Assembly: GCA_965246765.1 (NCBI GenBank)
Contig: CBDFFJ010000005.1
Coordinates: forward strand, 744,001 to 808,000
DNA length: 64,000 bases
Origin: UBA1952 sp965246765
Lineage (GTDB): Bacteria > Bacteroidota > Bacteroidia > Chitinophagales > Chitinophagaceae
Reading direction: 5' to 3'
A program made the translations under genes and the position numbers. Position 1 is the first letter of the stretch. Each line of letters begins with the position of its first letter. Below are positions 14,689-22,639 of the stretch, in pieces. The notes beneath the pieces were generated by a model that searched no databases, had not been told where the DNA came from, and saw only the letters and a program-made list of their open reading frames with translations.

Positions 14689-14819
14689 GCTGAATTATGA
14701 GTAGCATCCAAGCCTGAGATTCGGCTTAGCGCGATTCGCATCTAAAATTTATTTTCCTACACGAAAGCTAGGCCCAGTGCGGCTTTCAGCGTTGCCAAAA
14801 TCCTTTTCTAAAAATTTTT

Positions 14820-14852
14820 TTTGGCAAAAAGAAATTCCCGCCTATAGATTTG
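14820..14852 (+). promoter_or_regulatory. Bacteroidota-type promoter for the SAM riboswitch transcript
   Basis: TTTG at 14820-14823 and TAGATTTG at 14845-14852 are separated by 21 bases and match the TTTG / TAnnTTTG consensus. The start of transcription is expected around 14858-14860, about a dozen bases before the riboswitch P1 stem. Confidence 0.75.
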
Positions 14853-14871
14853 CACCAGTTCTTTTACACAC

Positions 14872-14993
14872 ATCGCTTATCCAGAAAGGCAGAGGGTTAT
14901 GGCCCTGTGAAGCCTTAGCAACCGCTTAATCACTCCGGTGAAAGAGAATTGGTGCTAATTCCATCCAGCAAGCAATTGCTGGGAAGATGAGTA
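14872..14993 (+). ncRNA. SAM-I (S-box) riboswitch
   Basis: The conserved S-box core is present in order: CTTATCCAGAAAGGCAGAGG, GGCCCTGTGAAGCC, TTAGCAACC, GGTGCTAATTCC and a closing GATGAGT that pairs with CTTATC (P1). It should bind S-adenosylmethionine and turn off the downstream methionine genes. An intrinsic terminator (15041-15072) follows at the distance expected for transcriptional control. It is upstream of a cystathionine synthase-type gene and homoserine dehydrogenase, both methionine-pathway genes. Confidence 0.93.
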
Positions 14994-15040
14994 GAATGCT
15001 ATCATGCTTTGAACGTCCGCTTGCGGGCTTTTAATACAAG

Positions 15041-15072
15041 AGCGCTTCTGCCCCATCAGAAGCGCTTTTTTT
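15041..15072 (+). terminator. Riboswitch expression-platform terminator
   Basis: AGCGCTTCTG (15041-15050) pairs with CAGAAGCGCT (15057-15066) around a 6-nt loop, followed by a T run. It lies between the SAM-I aptamer and the metB-type gene, so it is probably the SAM-controlled terminator. Confidence 0.88.
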
Positions 15073-15078
15073 ATGCAC

Positions 15079-15112
15079 CTACGGCACACCGTAGGAACGC
15101 GCCGCGGCGCGT
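15079..15112. repeat. Double palindrome in the metB leader
   Basis: CCTACGG/CCGTAGG hairpin (about 15079-15096) is followed by an 18-bp perfect palindrome AACGCGCCGCGGCGCGTT (about 15096-15113). It lies between the riboswitch terminator and the coding sequence. Confidence 0.6.
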
Positions 15113-15218
15113 TCGGCATCAAAAAAGCACGACTGAAGGCTACACTTTTCGGATGAGTTGGTGCGTGGGGAAGTTCCCAAACAACGCAAACCAAAACCAA
15201 CAATAAAACCGAAAAGCC

Positions 15219-16430
15219 ATGAGCAATCTGAACAGCAATTCATTGCACAACATCACCGCCCTCATCCACAGCATTCCCGCCGACCCGCACACCGGCGCCA
15301 TCTCCGTACCCATCTATCAAACGTCCACCTACGTGCAGGAAGCGCCGGGAGTAAACAAGGGCTATGACTACGCCCGCTCTGGTAATCCAACCCGCGCGGT
15401 ATTGGAAAATCTAATCGCCGAGTTGGAATGCGGCACAACCGGCAGCGCCTTTGCATCCGGCCTTGCAGCAATTGATGCGGTCGTAAAGCTGCTAAAAAGC
15501 GGCGACGAAATCCTTGCGGTGGACGACATCTATGGCGGCGCCTTCCGCCAGTTCACACACATCTGGGCCAAATTTGGCATCACGGTGAATTATGTGGACA
15601 CAACCGACGCCGGCAACGTACTGGACGCCATTACCGAAAAAACCAGGCTGGTCTGGATTGAAACGCCAACGAACCCGACGCTGAAGATTAGCGATATTGC
15701 CGCCATTGCGCAGATTGCGCACAATAACGGCAGCCTGCTTTGTGTGGACAACACCTTTGCATCACCCGCGCTACAACAGCCTATCAAACTGGGCGCCGAC
15801 ATCGTCATTCATTCCGCCACCAAATACCTCGGTGGCCACAGCGACCTGATTGCAGGCCTCGTGGTGACGGCTACAAAAGAACTGGGCGAGCAAATCCGCT
15901 TTATCCAAAACGCCTGCGGAGCTATCCTCGCGCCGCATGATAGCTGGCTGGTGATTCGCGGCATTGAGACGCTGCACCTGCGCGTGGCGCAGCACAACCG
16001 GAATGCTGCGGATGTTGCGCAAGCCCTGCTTTCGCATCCGGCTATTGACAGTGTTTACTATCCCGGCCTCGCCACGCACGGCAACCATGAAATCGCGGCG
16101 AAGCAGCAAACCGGTTTCGGCGGGATTGTGTCTTTCACGTTGAAAGAGGATACTGAGGATGCGGCAAAGGCGGTCGTTTGCAATACGGCGCTGTTCAAGC
16201 TGGCGGAAAGCCTCGGCGGCATTAAGAGCCTTTGTTGTCACCCGGCCACTATGACGCATAAGAGCATTCCGGCGGAGCGCCGCCGCGCTGGTGGCGTGCA
16301 GGATAGCCTTATTCGCCTGAGCGTTGGGCTTGAAGATGCACGGGATTTGATTGCGGATTTGGAGCAGGCGCTGGATGCGTCGTTTCACGCAACGGGCGCA
16401 ACGGATACGCAGCGTCTCCAAGCAGCTTAA
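15219..16430 (+). CDS. metB: Cystathionine gamma-synthase/lyase-type PLP enzyme
   Basis: 403-residue fold-type I PLP enzyme of Cys/Met metabolism. It has YARSGNPTR (residues 51-59), the cofactor lysine Lys202 in HSATKYLGGHSD, VDNTF before it, and the C-terminal IRLSVGLEDARDLIADLEQAL. It would join O-acyl-homoserine with cysteine or sulfide in methionine synthesis. SAM-riboswitch control and the homoserine dehydrogenase gene downstream support a biosynthetic rather than degradative role. Synthase and lyase members cannot be told apart safely by sequence alone. Confidence 0.93.
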   Translation: MSNLNSNSLHNITALIHSIPADPHTGAISVPIYQTSTYVQEAPGVNKGYDYARSGNPTRAVLENLIAELECGTTGSAFASGLAAIDAVVKLLKSGDEILAVDDIYGGAFRQFTHIWAKFGITVNYVDTTDAGNVLDAITEKTRLVWIETPTNPTLKISDIAAIAQIAHNNGSLLCVDNTFASPALQQPIKLGADIVIHSATKYLGGHSDLIAGLVVTATKELGEQIRFIQNACGAILAPHDSWLVIRGIETLHLRVAQHNRNAADVAQALLSHPAIDSVYYPGLATHGNHEIAAKQQTGFGGIVSFTLKEDTEDAAKAVVCNTALFKLAESLGGIKSLCCHPATMTHKSIPAERRRAGGVQDSLIRLSVGLEDARDLIADLEQALDASFHATGATDTQRLQAA

Positions 16431-16454
16431 TTGAAATGCACAGCCCAATAGTTC

Positions 16455-16545
16455 CTGTCATTGCGGGCTTGACCCGCAATCCGCTCAATCGTGCTTTGCT
16501 CATGTGGCTACGCAGGCAGATTGCGGCTCGGGGCCGCAATGACAG
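16455..16545. repeat. REP-like palindrome (CTGTCATTGCGG family)
   Basis: Outer arms are CTGTCATTGCGG (16455-16466) and CCGCAATGACAG (16534-16545); inner arms are CCGCAATC (16474-16481) and GATTGCGG (16519-16526). It sits between metB and hom and could act as a processing or attenuation hairpin. Confidence 0.85.
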
Positions 16546-16630
16546 CCCTATTAAGCTTTCAGAATAGAACATCATCAACATCACAAGCGTCCAACAATTT
16601 TCCATCAACTGTTCAACAACTTTTCAAACC

Positions 16631-17881
16631 ATGTCTAATCAAAACATCAATCGCATCGGCCTGTTCGGTTTCGGAACCGTAGGCGAGAGTCTTTATAAGG
16701 TGCTGCAGGATACGCCTTCCCTGTATACTGAAATCGTGAAGGTGGCTATCCGCCATCCTGACAAAAAGCGTAATGCTCCGGCGAGCCTTTTTACCGCGAA
16801 TGCCGCCGAGCTTTTAGAAGACGACAGCATCAGTACCATCATTGAATTGATTGACGATGCCGACGCGGCTTTCCAAATCGTGAGTACAGCCCTGCGTGCC
16901 GGCAAAGCGGTAGTGAGCGCCAACAAAAAGATGATTGCAACGCATCTTGACGAGCTGCTCCGCATTCAGCGCGAAACAGGCACGCCCTTTCTTTATGAGG
17001 CTGCCGCTTGTGCGTCCATCCCAGTCATCCGCAACCTGGAAGAGTATTACGATAATGACCTGCTGCAAGGCATCCAAGGCATCGTCAACGGCTCTACCAA
17101 CTACATTCTGTCTAAAGTTTCCCGCGACGGCCTTTCTTTCGGCGAAGCTTTAGAAGAAGCGCAGCTCGCAGGCTTCGCAGAGAGCGACCCCTCGCTGGAT
17201 GTGAATGGCACGGATGCAGCTAACAAGCTTTCAATTCTGCTGGCGCACGCCTATGGTATTGTTGAGCATCCCGAGGCGCTGGTCTATACCGGCATCCAGG
17301 GGCTCCACCCTGCTGACGCCACTGTTGCTAAGGAAAAGCGTTGGGAGATAAAGCTGGTTGCCGGAGCGCGCAAGCTGCCTACCGGGAAAGTGGCTGCGTA
17401 TGTGCTGCCGCAATTCGTTCCTGACAATCATTTGCTGCACACGGTGCGCGACGAGTACAACGGCGTGGTGATTGAAAGCGGCTTCGCGGAGCAGCAATTT
17501 TTTTATGGTAAAGGCGCGGGAGGCGTGGCTACAGCTTCAGCAGTGCTGTCGGATTTATCGGCGCTGCGCTATGGCTACAAGTATGAATACAAGAAGCTGT
17601 ATCACCAAAAGCCTGCGCAGCTGAGCCATGATTTCTTTGTGCGCGTGTATGTTTCGTTTGATGGATTGTTCCAAGTGCCGCACGAGCTGTTTGACCGCAT
17701 TGAGGAATGGACGAGCAATGACAAGCGCTGTGCGGTGGTGGGCATCCTGCACTTCAGCAAGCTCGTGAGCAGCGATTGGTGGAAGCGCCCCAGCACCTCG
17801 CTCATTCTGTATCCAGACCCGATTGTGGCGCATGTGCCACAGAAGACGGCGGCGCTGGAGCGGGAGTTAGCTTTTGCATGA
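16631..17881 (+). CDS. hom: Homoserine dehydrogenase
   Basis: 416 residues. It reduces aspartate semialdehyde to homoserine for methionine and threonine synthesis. It has an N-terminal NAD(P) motif GFGTVG (13-18), VVSANKKMI, the conserved NGSTNYIL, and EAQLAGFAESDPSLDVNGTDAANKL. No ACT domain is seen; the C-terminal 60 residues are a lineage-specific extension. It is a stand-alone enzyme without a fused aspartokinase. It follows the riboswitch-controlled metB-type gene across a 200-base gap with a REP-like palindrome, so co-regulation is likely. The leader is rich in CAAC words. Confidence 0.95.
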   Translation: MSNQNINRIGLFGFGTVGESLYKVLQDTPSLYTEIVKVAIRHPDKKRNAPASLFTANAAELLEDDSISTIIELIDDADAAFQIVSTALRAGKAVVSANKKMIATHLDELLRIQRETGTPFLYEAAACASIPVIRNLEEYYDNDLLQGIQGIVNGSTNYILSKVSRDGLSFGEALEEAQLAGFAESDPSLDVNGTDAANKLSILLAHAYGIVEHPEALVYTGIQGLHPADATVAKEKRWEIKLVAGARKLPTGKVAAYVLPQFVPDNHLLHTVRDEYNGVVIESGFAEQQFFYGKGAGGVATASAVLSDLSALRYGYKYEYKKLYHQKPAQLSHDFFVRVYVSFDGLFQVPHELFDRIEEWTSNDKRCAVVGILHFSKLVSSDWWKRPSTSLILYPDPIVAHVPQKTAALERELAFA

Positions 17882-17884
17882 TTT

Positions 17885-17956
17885 GTTTCACGCGGCGGGC
17901 GCGGATGTAGCTTATATCTAGCTTTGCGTTTCCGCCGCGCCCGTTGCGTGAAAATT
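17885..17956. repeat. Long hairpin between convergent hom and the TIGR02757 gene
   Basis: TTTCACGCGGCGGGCGCGG and CCGCCGCGCCCGTTGCGTGAA form long arms with small mismatches around a roughly 28-nt loop. It may serve as a bidirectional terminator, but there is no strong T run. Confidence 0.65.
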
Positions 17957-18788
17957 AGAAACGCTCTTCAGCGCCTAAGCCGAACAGCGCATAATCATAC
18001 ACAGCCGGGTCGTCAGGACGCCAGCGGCGAAGTGTTTCGGTGAGCTCTATTGCGCTACGCCAATCCGCATTCGGGCGCATTGTAAGGCCGAGGCGATGGG
18101 CAACGCGGGCTACATGTACATCTAATGGGCAGATGAGTTGGGAGGATGAAATCCTTTTCCAGATTCCGAAGTCAACGCCGCTTTTGTCTTTGCGCACCAT
18201 CCAGCGGAGGTACATGCAGAGGCGTTTGCAGGCGGAGCCGCGGGCGGGTGTGCTGATATGCTTGCGGGTGCGGTTGGGATATTCGCCTGTGAAGAAGTAG
18301 TTGTGGAAGGCCGTGAGGGCTTGGCAGGCGTTCCATCGGCTTTCCCCTGACTGAAGTCTGGGGTTGAGGGTGTCGGGTGGTTGGCTAAAGCCGATGGTAA
18401 AAGCATCTTCTAAGGAATCATGCTGCCGGTAATGCCGCTGCAAGGTTTCCATGAAATACAGCAGGTCGGTGGCATTGAATGTGCGGTGCGTGAAGCCGAG
18501 CATTGGCTTCAAATCCTCCGGCTGGTGATTAAGGATGAAGTCGTGCGGCGCGCCATCCATCCAGGCTATCAGGCGCGCGCAGTTGTTGATGATTGTCGTC
18601 CGATTGCCCCAAGCGAGTGTTGCGGCGAAGAAGCCGGCGATTTCTATGTCCTGCTTTTTAGAAAAACGGTGCGGGATGGAAATCGGGTCTGCGGGGATGA
18701 AGCCGTGCGTGTTGTAGAGCAGGATGCGGTTATCCAGAAACTGCTTTAGGGCGTGCTCTTCTGTTGTGCTCATCTCTTCTTTGGCCAT
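17955..18788 (-). CDS. TIGR02757 family protein (DUF2400)
   Basis: 277 residues, soluble. Family motifs seen: GFFAATLAWGNRTTIINNCARLIAWM, a central GSACKRLCMYLRWMVRKD, and CPLDVHVARVAHRLGL near the C-terminus. The helical pattern and the last motifs resemble helix-hairpin-helix DNA glycosylases, but the role is unknown. The start is at ATG 18788; Met6 (18773) is an alternative. It is separated by a 109-base repeat-rich gap from the RapZ-fusion operon on the same strand. Confidence 0.88.
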   Translation of the reverse strand: MAKEEMSTTEEHALKQFLDNRILLYNTHGFIPADPISIPHRFSKKQDIEIAGFFAATLAWGNRTTIINNCARLIAWMDGAPHDFILNHQPEDLKPMLGFTHRTFNATDLLYFMETLQRHYRQHDSLEDAFTIGFSQPPDTLNPRLQSGESRWNACQALTAFHNYFFTGEYPNRTRKHISTPARGSACKRLCMYLRWMVRKDKSGVDFGIWKRISSSQLICPLDVHVARVAHRLGLTMRPNADWRSAIELTETLRRWRPDDPAVYDYALFGLGAEERF

Positions 18789-18899
18789 CAGGGGATGGCT
18801 GCCCGCGCGGCGGCGCGTCTGGGGACGCGCGCCAACTGCTCCTGCTATGTGACTTATATTTTCAGGGCCGCCACTGGTTGCAGCGTAAGCTGCAAACCT
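18789..18899. repeat. Hairpins between the TIGR02757 gene and the RapZ-fusion gene
   Basis: One GC hairpin (GGCGCGT/ACGCGCGCC) lies around 18807-18830. A second hairpin, GGTTGCAG-cgtaa-GCTGCAAACC, runs to the stop codon at about 18899, so it partly overlaps the end of the RapZ-fusion gene. Confidence 0.55.
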
Positions 18900-20367
18900 A
18901 TTCTTCCACCGCCACCTTCACCCAATTATCCATATTCAGGTGCGTCACTACCACGCCCACTTTGTACCTCCCTTGCAGGTACGCCGCCAGTTTCCCCGCT
19001 GCATAGACACTACGATGCTGACCGCCAGTGCACCCAAACGCCACACTCAGATTCTCAAAACCGCGCGCGATGTAATCCTCCACATTCACCGACACCAAAG
19101 CATATACATGCTCCAGAAATTCGGGCATCCGCGTTTCGCGCTCTAAAAAGTGCCGCACCGGCTCGTCTACGCCGCTTAGGTGTTTATACGCAGCATACCG
19201 CCCCGGATTCAGTAGCCCACGACAATCAAACACATACCCGCCACCATGCGTGCTTCGGTCTTTGGGAATGCCGCGCTTGTAAGAGAAGGAACAGATATTG
19301 ACCACGAGCTGTTCTCCGTCCTGAAGCTGGGGCGTGGCATAACGTTCCTGCATTTTTGCGCTGCAAAGCTTTTCCAATAAAGAGCGCAATTCCGGATAAG
19401 CAGGCAGTTGCGGATTGTCGGCAAGAAATGCAGAAAGGTTCTTTAGTGCGGGCGCAATAGAGCTTACAAAGTGCGGCTTGCGTTCCAGCAACCCGCGGAA
19501 ACCATACGCGCCTAAAACCTGCAACAGTCGCAGCAGCACAATCTGCGCATAGCCTTTGCGGAAATACACTTCTTCCACGCGCGGCGTCGGCAGTGCATTT
19601 ACACTTGTGATGTAGCTCGTGAGCAATTCTTCCTTCCAGGCTTCCGGCAGTTGCGCTTTCGCCTGCCAGAGCAGGGAGGCTACATCATACTGCGGCGGGC
19701 CTTGCATCGCGCCCTGGTAGTCTATGAAATATGGCTTGCCGTCCTGCACCATGATGTTGCGGCTCTGGAAGTCGCGGTACATGAGTGTAAGCGGCTGCAT
19801 GCGGCCAATCTCGCGGCTCCAGCGCTGCATCTCGTCCATCAGCGTTGCGCGGTCGTAATGGATTTTCTGCAGGTCGGCGAAGTAGTATTTGAAGTACAGC
19901 AGGTCGGCCATGATAGCCTCTTCGTTGAACTGCTTCGTAGAAAAACACTGGTTGAAATCCGTCTCGCGGCCTGCCACCCATTGCACTTTTGCAAGCTGGT
20001 CAAGGCTCGCTTTGTACAGCTTCTTCACCTTGTCCGTCTGGCCTTCTTCCAGCAGCATGTCAAAGAGGGAAGTGTGTCCTACATCCTGTTGCAGATACGC
20101 GCGGCGGTCTTTAGAAGTCCGCAGCACTTCCGGCACATTGATGCCATGCTTTCTAAACAGCTCTGTGAAGTAGAAGTAAGTATTGTTCTCTGCTACGTTC
20201 TGGTTGATGGTGGCGATGGTCGTCTTGTCGTTGCTGCCGGTGATGCGGAAGTACCGGCGGTCGGAGCCGGAGATTGGCAGTGCGCTCGTCTTCTTCGGCG
20301 TTTCGCCGAAGTGTTCTTCGTACAGCTTTTCTACGAGTTCTTCAGGCGTAGGTGATGTCTTGCTCAT
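18898..20367 (-). CDS. Phosphotransferase (APH/AmgK-like)-RapZ C-terminal domain fusion
   Basis: 489 residues in two domains. Residues about 1-330 are a kinase-fold phosphotransferase with SGSDRRYFRI near the N-terminus, the catalytic loop YRDFQSRNIM and metal motif FIDYQGAMQGPPQYD; AmgK-like members phosphorylate cell-wall amino sugars. Residues about 350-489 match the RapZ C-terminal domain: SFSYKRGIPKD, GGGYVFDCRGL.NPG and GCTGGQHRSV. In enterobacteria RapZ senses glucosamine-6-phosphate and tunes GlmS. The fusion therefore suggests amino-sugar sensing coupled to phosphorylation; this is inference. The gene overlaps the upstream sixA-type gene by 4 bases. Confidence 0.9.
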   Translation of the reverse strand: MSKTSPTPEELVEKLYEEHFGETPKKTSALPISGSDRRYFRITGSNDKTTIATINQNVAENNTYFYFTELFRKHGINVPEVLRTSKDRRAYLQQDVGHTSLFDMLLEEGQTDKVKKLYKASLDQLAKVQWVAGRETDFNQCFSTKQFNEEAIMADLLYFKYYFADLQKIHYDRATLMDEMQRWSREIGRMQPLTLMYRDFQSRNIMVQDGKPYFIDYQGAMQGPPQYDVASLLWQAKAQLPEAWKEELLTSYITSVNALPTPRVEEVYFRKGYAQIVLLRLLQVLGAYGFRGLLERKPHFVSSIAPALKNLSAFLADNPQLPAYPELRSLLEKLCSAKMQERYATPQLQDGEQLVVNICSFSYKRGIPKDRSTHGGGYVFDCRGLLNPGRYAAYKHLSGVDEPVRHFLERETRMPEFLEHVYALVSVNVEDYIARGFENLSVAFGCTGGQHRSVYAAGKLAAYLQGRYKVGVVVTHLNMDNWVKVAVEE

Positions 20368-20861
20368 TGGTCTCCTTTGGGCGTATCGTAGAATGCGAGC
20401 TTCTTTTTTGCCAGCGAAAAATCGGCCCAGCGCTCGGCTTCAATATCAAAGCCGGCAGTGGCGCAGGTGGGCATGGAATGAATGGAATGCGTCTCGTCCA
20501 GCTCCATTGCAAACTCGGAAATGCCGGGGTTATGCGCCACGATGAAAAGCGTGTCAATATCATCCTTCACATCCCGAATCACTTCCTCAAATACAGACGG
20601 CACGCAATGGTATAGTTCCTCGCGCCATTCAATCTTTTCATTGTCGTAGCCAACGCCCTTGCCCACCAGCTTTGCCGTCTGCGCCGCGCGCTTTGCGGTG
20701 GATGCAATAACGCAATCGGGAATCACGCCTGCGGTTTTCAGCCGCTCGCCCATCATCGGCGCATCATGCTCGCCGCGGTCGTTGAGCGGTCGGTCAAAAT
20801 CGCTTTGCAGCGGATTGGCCCAGGAGCTTTTGGCGTGACGTACTAATACTAATCGTTTCAC
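20364..20861 (-). CDS. SixA-like histidine phosphatase
   Basis: 165 residues of the histidine phosphatase superfamily, small SixA-like branch. It has catalytic RHAKSSW (His9), DRPLNDRGEHDAP, STAKRAAQTA and a second His in VAHNPGISE. It may dephosphorylate a phosphohistidine protein or a small phosphate ester. It overlaps both neighbours by 4 bases, making a coupled operon with the LpxH-like gene upstream and the RapZ fusion downstream. Confidence 0.92.
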   Translation of the reverse strand: MKRLVLVRHAKSSWANPLQSDFDRPLNDRGEHDAPMMGERLKTAGVIPDCVIASTAKRAAQTAKLVGKGVGYDNEKIEWREELYHCVPSVFEEVIRDVKDDIDTLFIVAHNPGISEFAMELDETHSIHSMPTCATAGFDIEAERWADFSLAKKKLAFYDTPKGDQ

Positions 20862-21634
20862 ACTGTTTCGTTTTCTTCTTTGAAAAATTGTAAGGTTGTC
20901 TGCTCGCCGTCAAACACGGCGTAGCTGTCGTAGCGAATCCAATCGCCGAGGTTGATGTAATGCGCCTTGCCGCCGGGTAATGGATAATCCAGCGCAAGGT
21001 GGCGATGCCCAAAGATGAAGTAATCTACCGGCTCGCTCTTCAAAACGTCCAAAGAATACTGCACCAGAAATTCCTTATCCGGCCCCTGAAAGGTTTTTTC
21101 CTTGTTCTCCTCATGCTTCGGCCCAAGGCCGCTAAACCATCCCGCCATCCCCACACCGGTATCCGGATGAATGCGGCGGTAAAGCCATTGCGAGAAAGGA
21201 CTACGCAAGACTTTCTTCAATAGTTTGTAGCCATGGTCGCCGGGGCCGAGGCCGTCACCGTGGGCAATAAGGAACTTCCTGCCGTTGTACTCTCTTCTGA
21301 TAGGGCCGTGATGCACAGGAATGCCCAGCTCTTCCTCAAAATAGCCGCGCATCCATAAGTCGTGGTTACCCGTAAAAGCTTCTATAGGCAAGCCGGCATC
21401 TCGCAATTCCGCCAGCTTCCCCATGAATCTTGTATGGCCTTTGGGGATGACGTTCTTATACTCAAACCACACATCAAACAAATCTCCTACGAGGTACAGC
21501 ATTGCAGCGTCTTCGCGTATCTTATCCATCCACCGGCACAGGCGGCGTTCCCTTTGGAGGGAAGCCTCGCGCGTAGGAATGCCGAGGTGGAAATCGGAGG
21601 CAAAATAGACTTTCTTACCGGCGGGTAGCTGCAT
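20858..21634 (-). CDS. lpxH: UDP-2,3-diacylglucosamine pyrophosphatase (LpxH-like metallophosphoesterase)
   Basis: 258 residues. Calcineurin-like metallophosphoesterase motifs are all present: SDFHLG (Asp14, His16), GDLFDVWFE, GNHDLW, AHGDGLG and FGHRH. The LpxH subtype is suggested by LFDVWFEYK and the long loop after GDGLGPGDHGYK. It would hydrolyse UDP-2,3-diacylglucosamine in lipid A synthesis at the membrane surface. ATG 21634 was taken rather than the TTG 18 bases upstream. It heads the overlapping three-gene operon. Confidence 0.9.
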   Translation of the reverse strand: MQLPAGKKVYFASDFHLGIPTREASLQRERRLCRWMDKIREDAAMLYLVGDLFDVWFEYKNVIPKGHTRFMGKLAELRDAGLPIEAFTGNHDLWMRGYFEEELGIPVHHGPIRREYNGRKFLIAHGDGLGPGDHGYKLLKKVLRSPFSQWLYRRIHPDTGVGMAGWFSGLGPKHEENKEKTFQGPDKEFLVQYSLDVLKSEPVDYFIFGHRHLALDYPLPGGKAHYINLGDWIRYDSYAVFDGEQTTLQFFKEENETV

Positions 21635-21757
21635 GGCGGGAAGGGGGCGCAAGTTACATCCATAGGTCGGGACGCCTTTTTCTATTCTTTAAGAAAATCT
21701 CCTCAATGCCGGGCACGACTTTGTTTCTACCAAGCCTGCTAATCAACGCCACACATC

Positions 21758-22108
21758 ATGATTTCTTCTGAAGAAGCCTGTCAATACGTACAGCAAACCC
21801 TCCCTGAAATCTCCGACATTCTTCCCGCTGAAGGCGGCATTTACGGAACGCTAAATGCGGTGCGCGAATTCGCCTGCCAGGGCGCGAAAGAGCACAACTA
21901 CGGCCGCCTGCAACAATGCTTTGCACTTGCCGCATCCCTGTATGAAAAGGGCAGCGGCTCTGTAAAATGTGCGGTGGAAAACGTTTTTGTTTACTCTATT
22001 AGCCGCATATTTTCATTGGCGCCGGAAGACAAGGCACGTATAAAGGCGCTTATTCCCCAGTCGCTGCGCAGCCTCTACATGCAGCAGGTGCTACATCACG
22101 GCTATTAA
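21758..22108 (+). CDS. Hypothetical all-helical protein
   Basis: 116 residues, soluble, no signal peptide. The pattern is mostly amphipathic helices, with FACQGAKEHNYGRLQQCFALAASLYEKG followed by VKCAVENVFVYSISRIF. This resembles small Bacteroidota proteins of the DUF7674 kind, though I hold that only loosely. Its stop codon interlocks with the stop of the convergent lipoprotein gene (4-base overlap). Confidence 0.75.
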   Translation: MISSEEACQYVQQTLPEISDILPAEGGIYGTLNAVREFACQGAKEHNYGRLQQCFALAASLYEKGSGSVKCAVENVFVYSISRIFSLAPEDKARIKALIPQSLRSLYMQQVLHHGY

Positions 22109-22509
22109 TCTTCCGAAACGGCGAGGTCGTAACTCTGTACAGTCTCACCTGTCAGAGGATACGCATATGCGCCTTTTACATGGGAGGGCGGCGTGAGACC
22201 TGGATCCCAGCCATAACCGTAAATGTAATAGGTGCCTTTGCGCAGACCACTGAATGTGGCAACCGGTAGCCCTCCGATCTGGATACATTTGGCGGAATCG
22301 TCGTAAACCCCATTTGAAGGCTGATCAACAGTATTATATTTCAAATAAATAGTGCAGCTGTCTATCTGTTTGCCGTGATGCCTGGGTGTGACTTTGAGTA
22401 TGGCATTTCCACCCTTGCCTGCTACTTCGGGATCATCTCCGCCTTTACTGCATGAGAAGGCTCCTACCAGTGCAAGCATTGCGATAACGGACGGAAGTAT
22501 TTGTTTCAT
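22105..22509 (-). CDS. Small lipoprotein
   Basis: 134 residues with a lipoprotein signal (ALVGAFSCSKGG, lipobox cysteine near residue 20), so membrane-anchored after export. The rest is predicted beta-rich, with GLRKGTYYIYGYGWDP suggesting a carboxypeptidase-like or transthyretin-like beta sandwich. No enzyme motif is visible. Confidence 0.8.
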   Translation of the reverse strand: MKQILPSVIAMLALVGAFSCSKGGDDPEVAGKGGNAILKVTPRHHGKQIDSCTIYLKYNTVDQPSNGVYDDSAKCIQIGGLPVATFSGLRKGTYYIYGYGWDPGLTPPSHVKGAYAYPLTGETVQSYDLAVSED

Positions 22510-22582
22510 GAAAGTGATTTCTATTGAATAGCAGTCACAATTTAGGATTTGTACGCAAAGGTTTTATCAAAAGAGTGTTACA

Positions 22583-22612
22583 ATAAAAGCCACGGCTTAA
22601 GGGCCGTGGCTT
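22583..22612 (-). terminator. Intrinsic terminator of the 22640 gene
   Basis: On the minus strand AAGCCACGGC pairs with GCCGTGGCTT around a short loop and is followed by TTTATTG. It lies 28 bases after the stop of the secreted protein gene on the same strand. Confidence 0.8.
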
Positions 22613-22639
22613 CGCTTGGAATGAATACTTAGAGACGGA

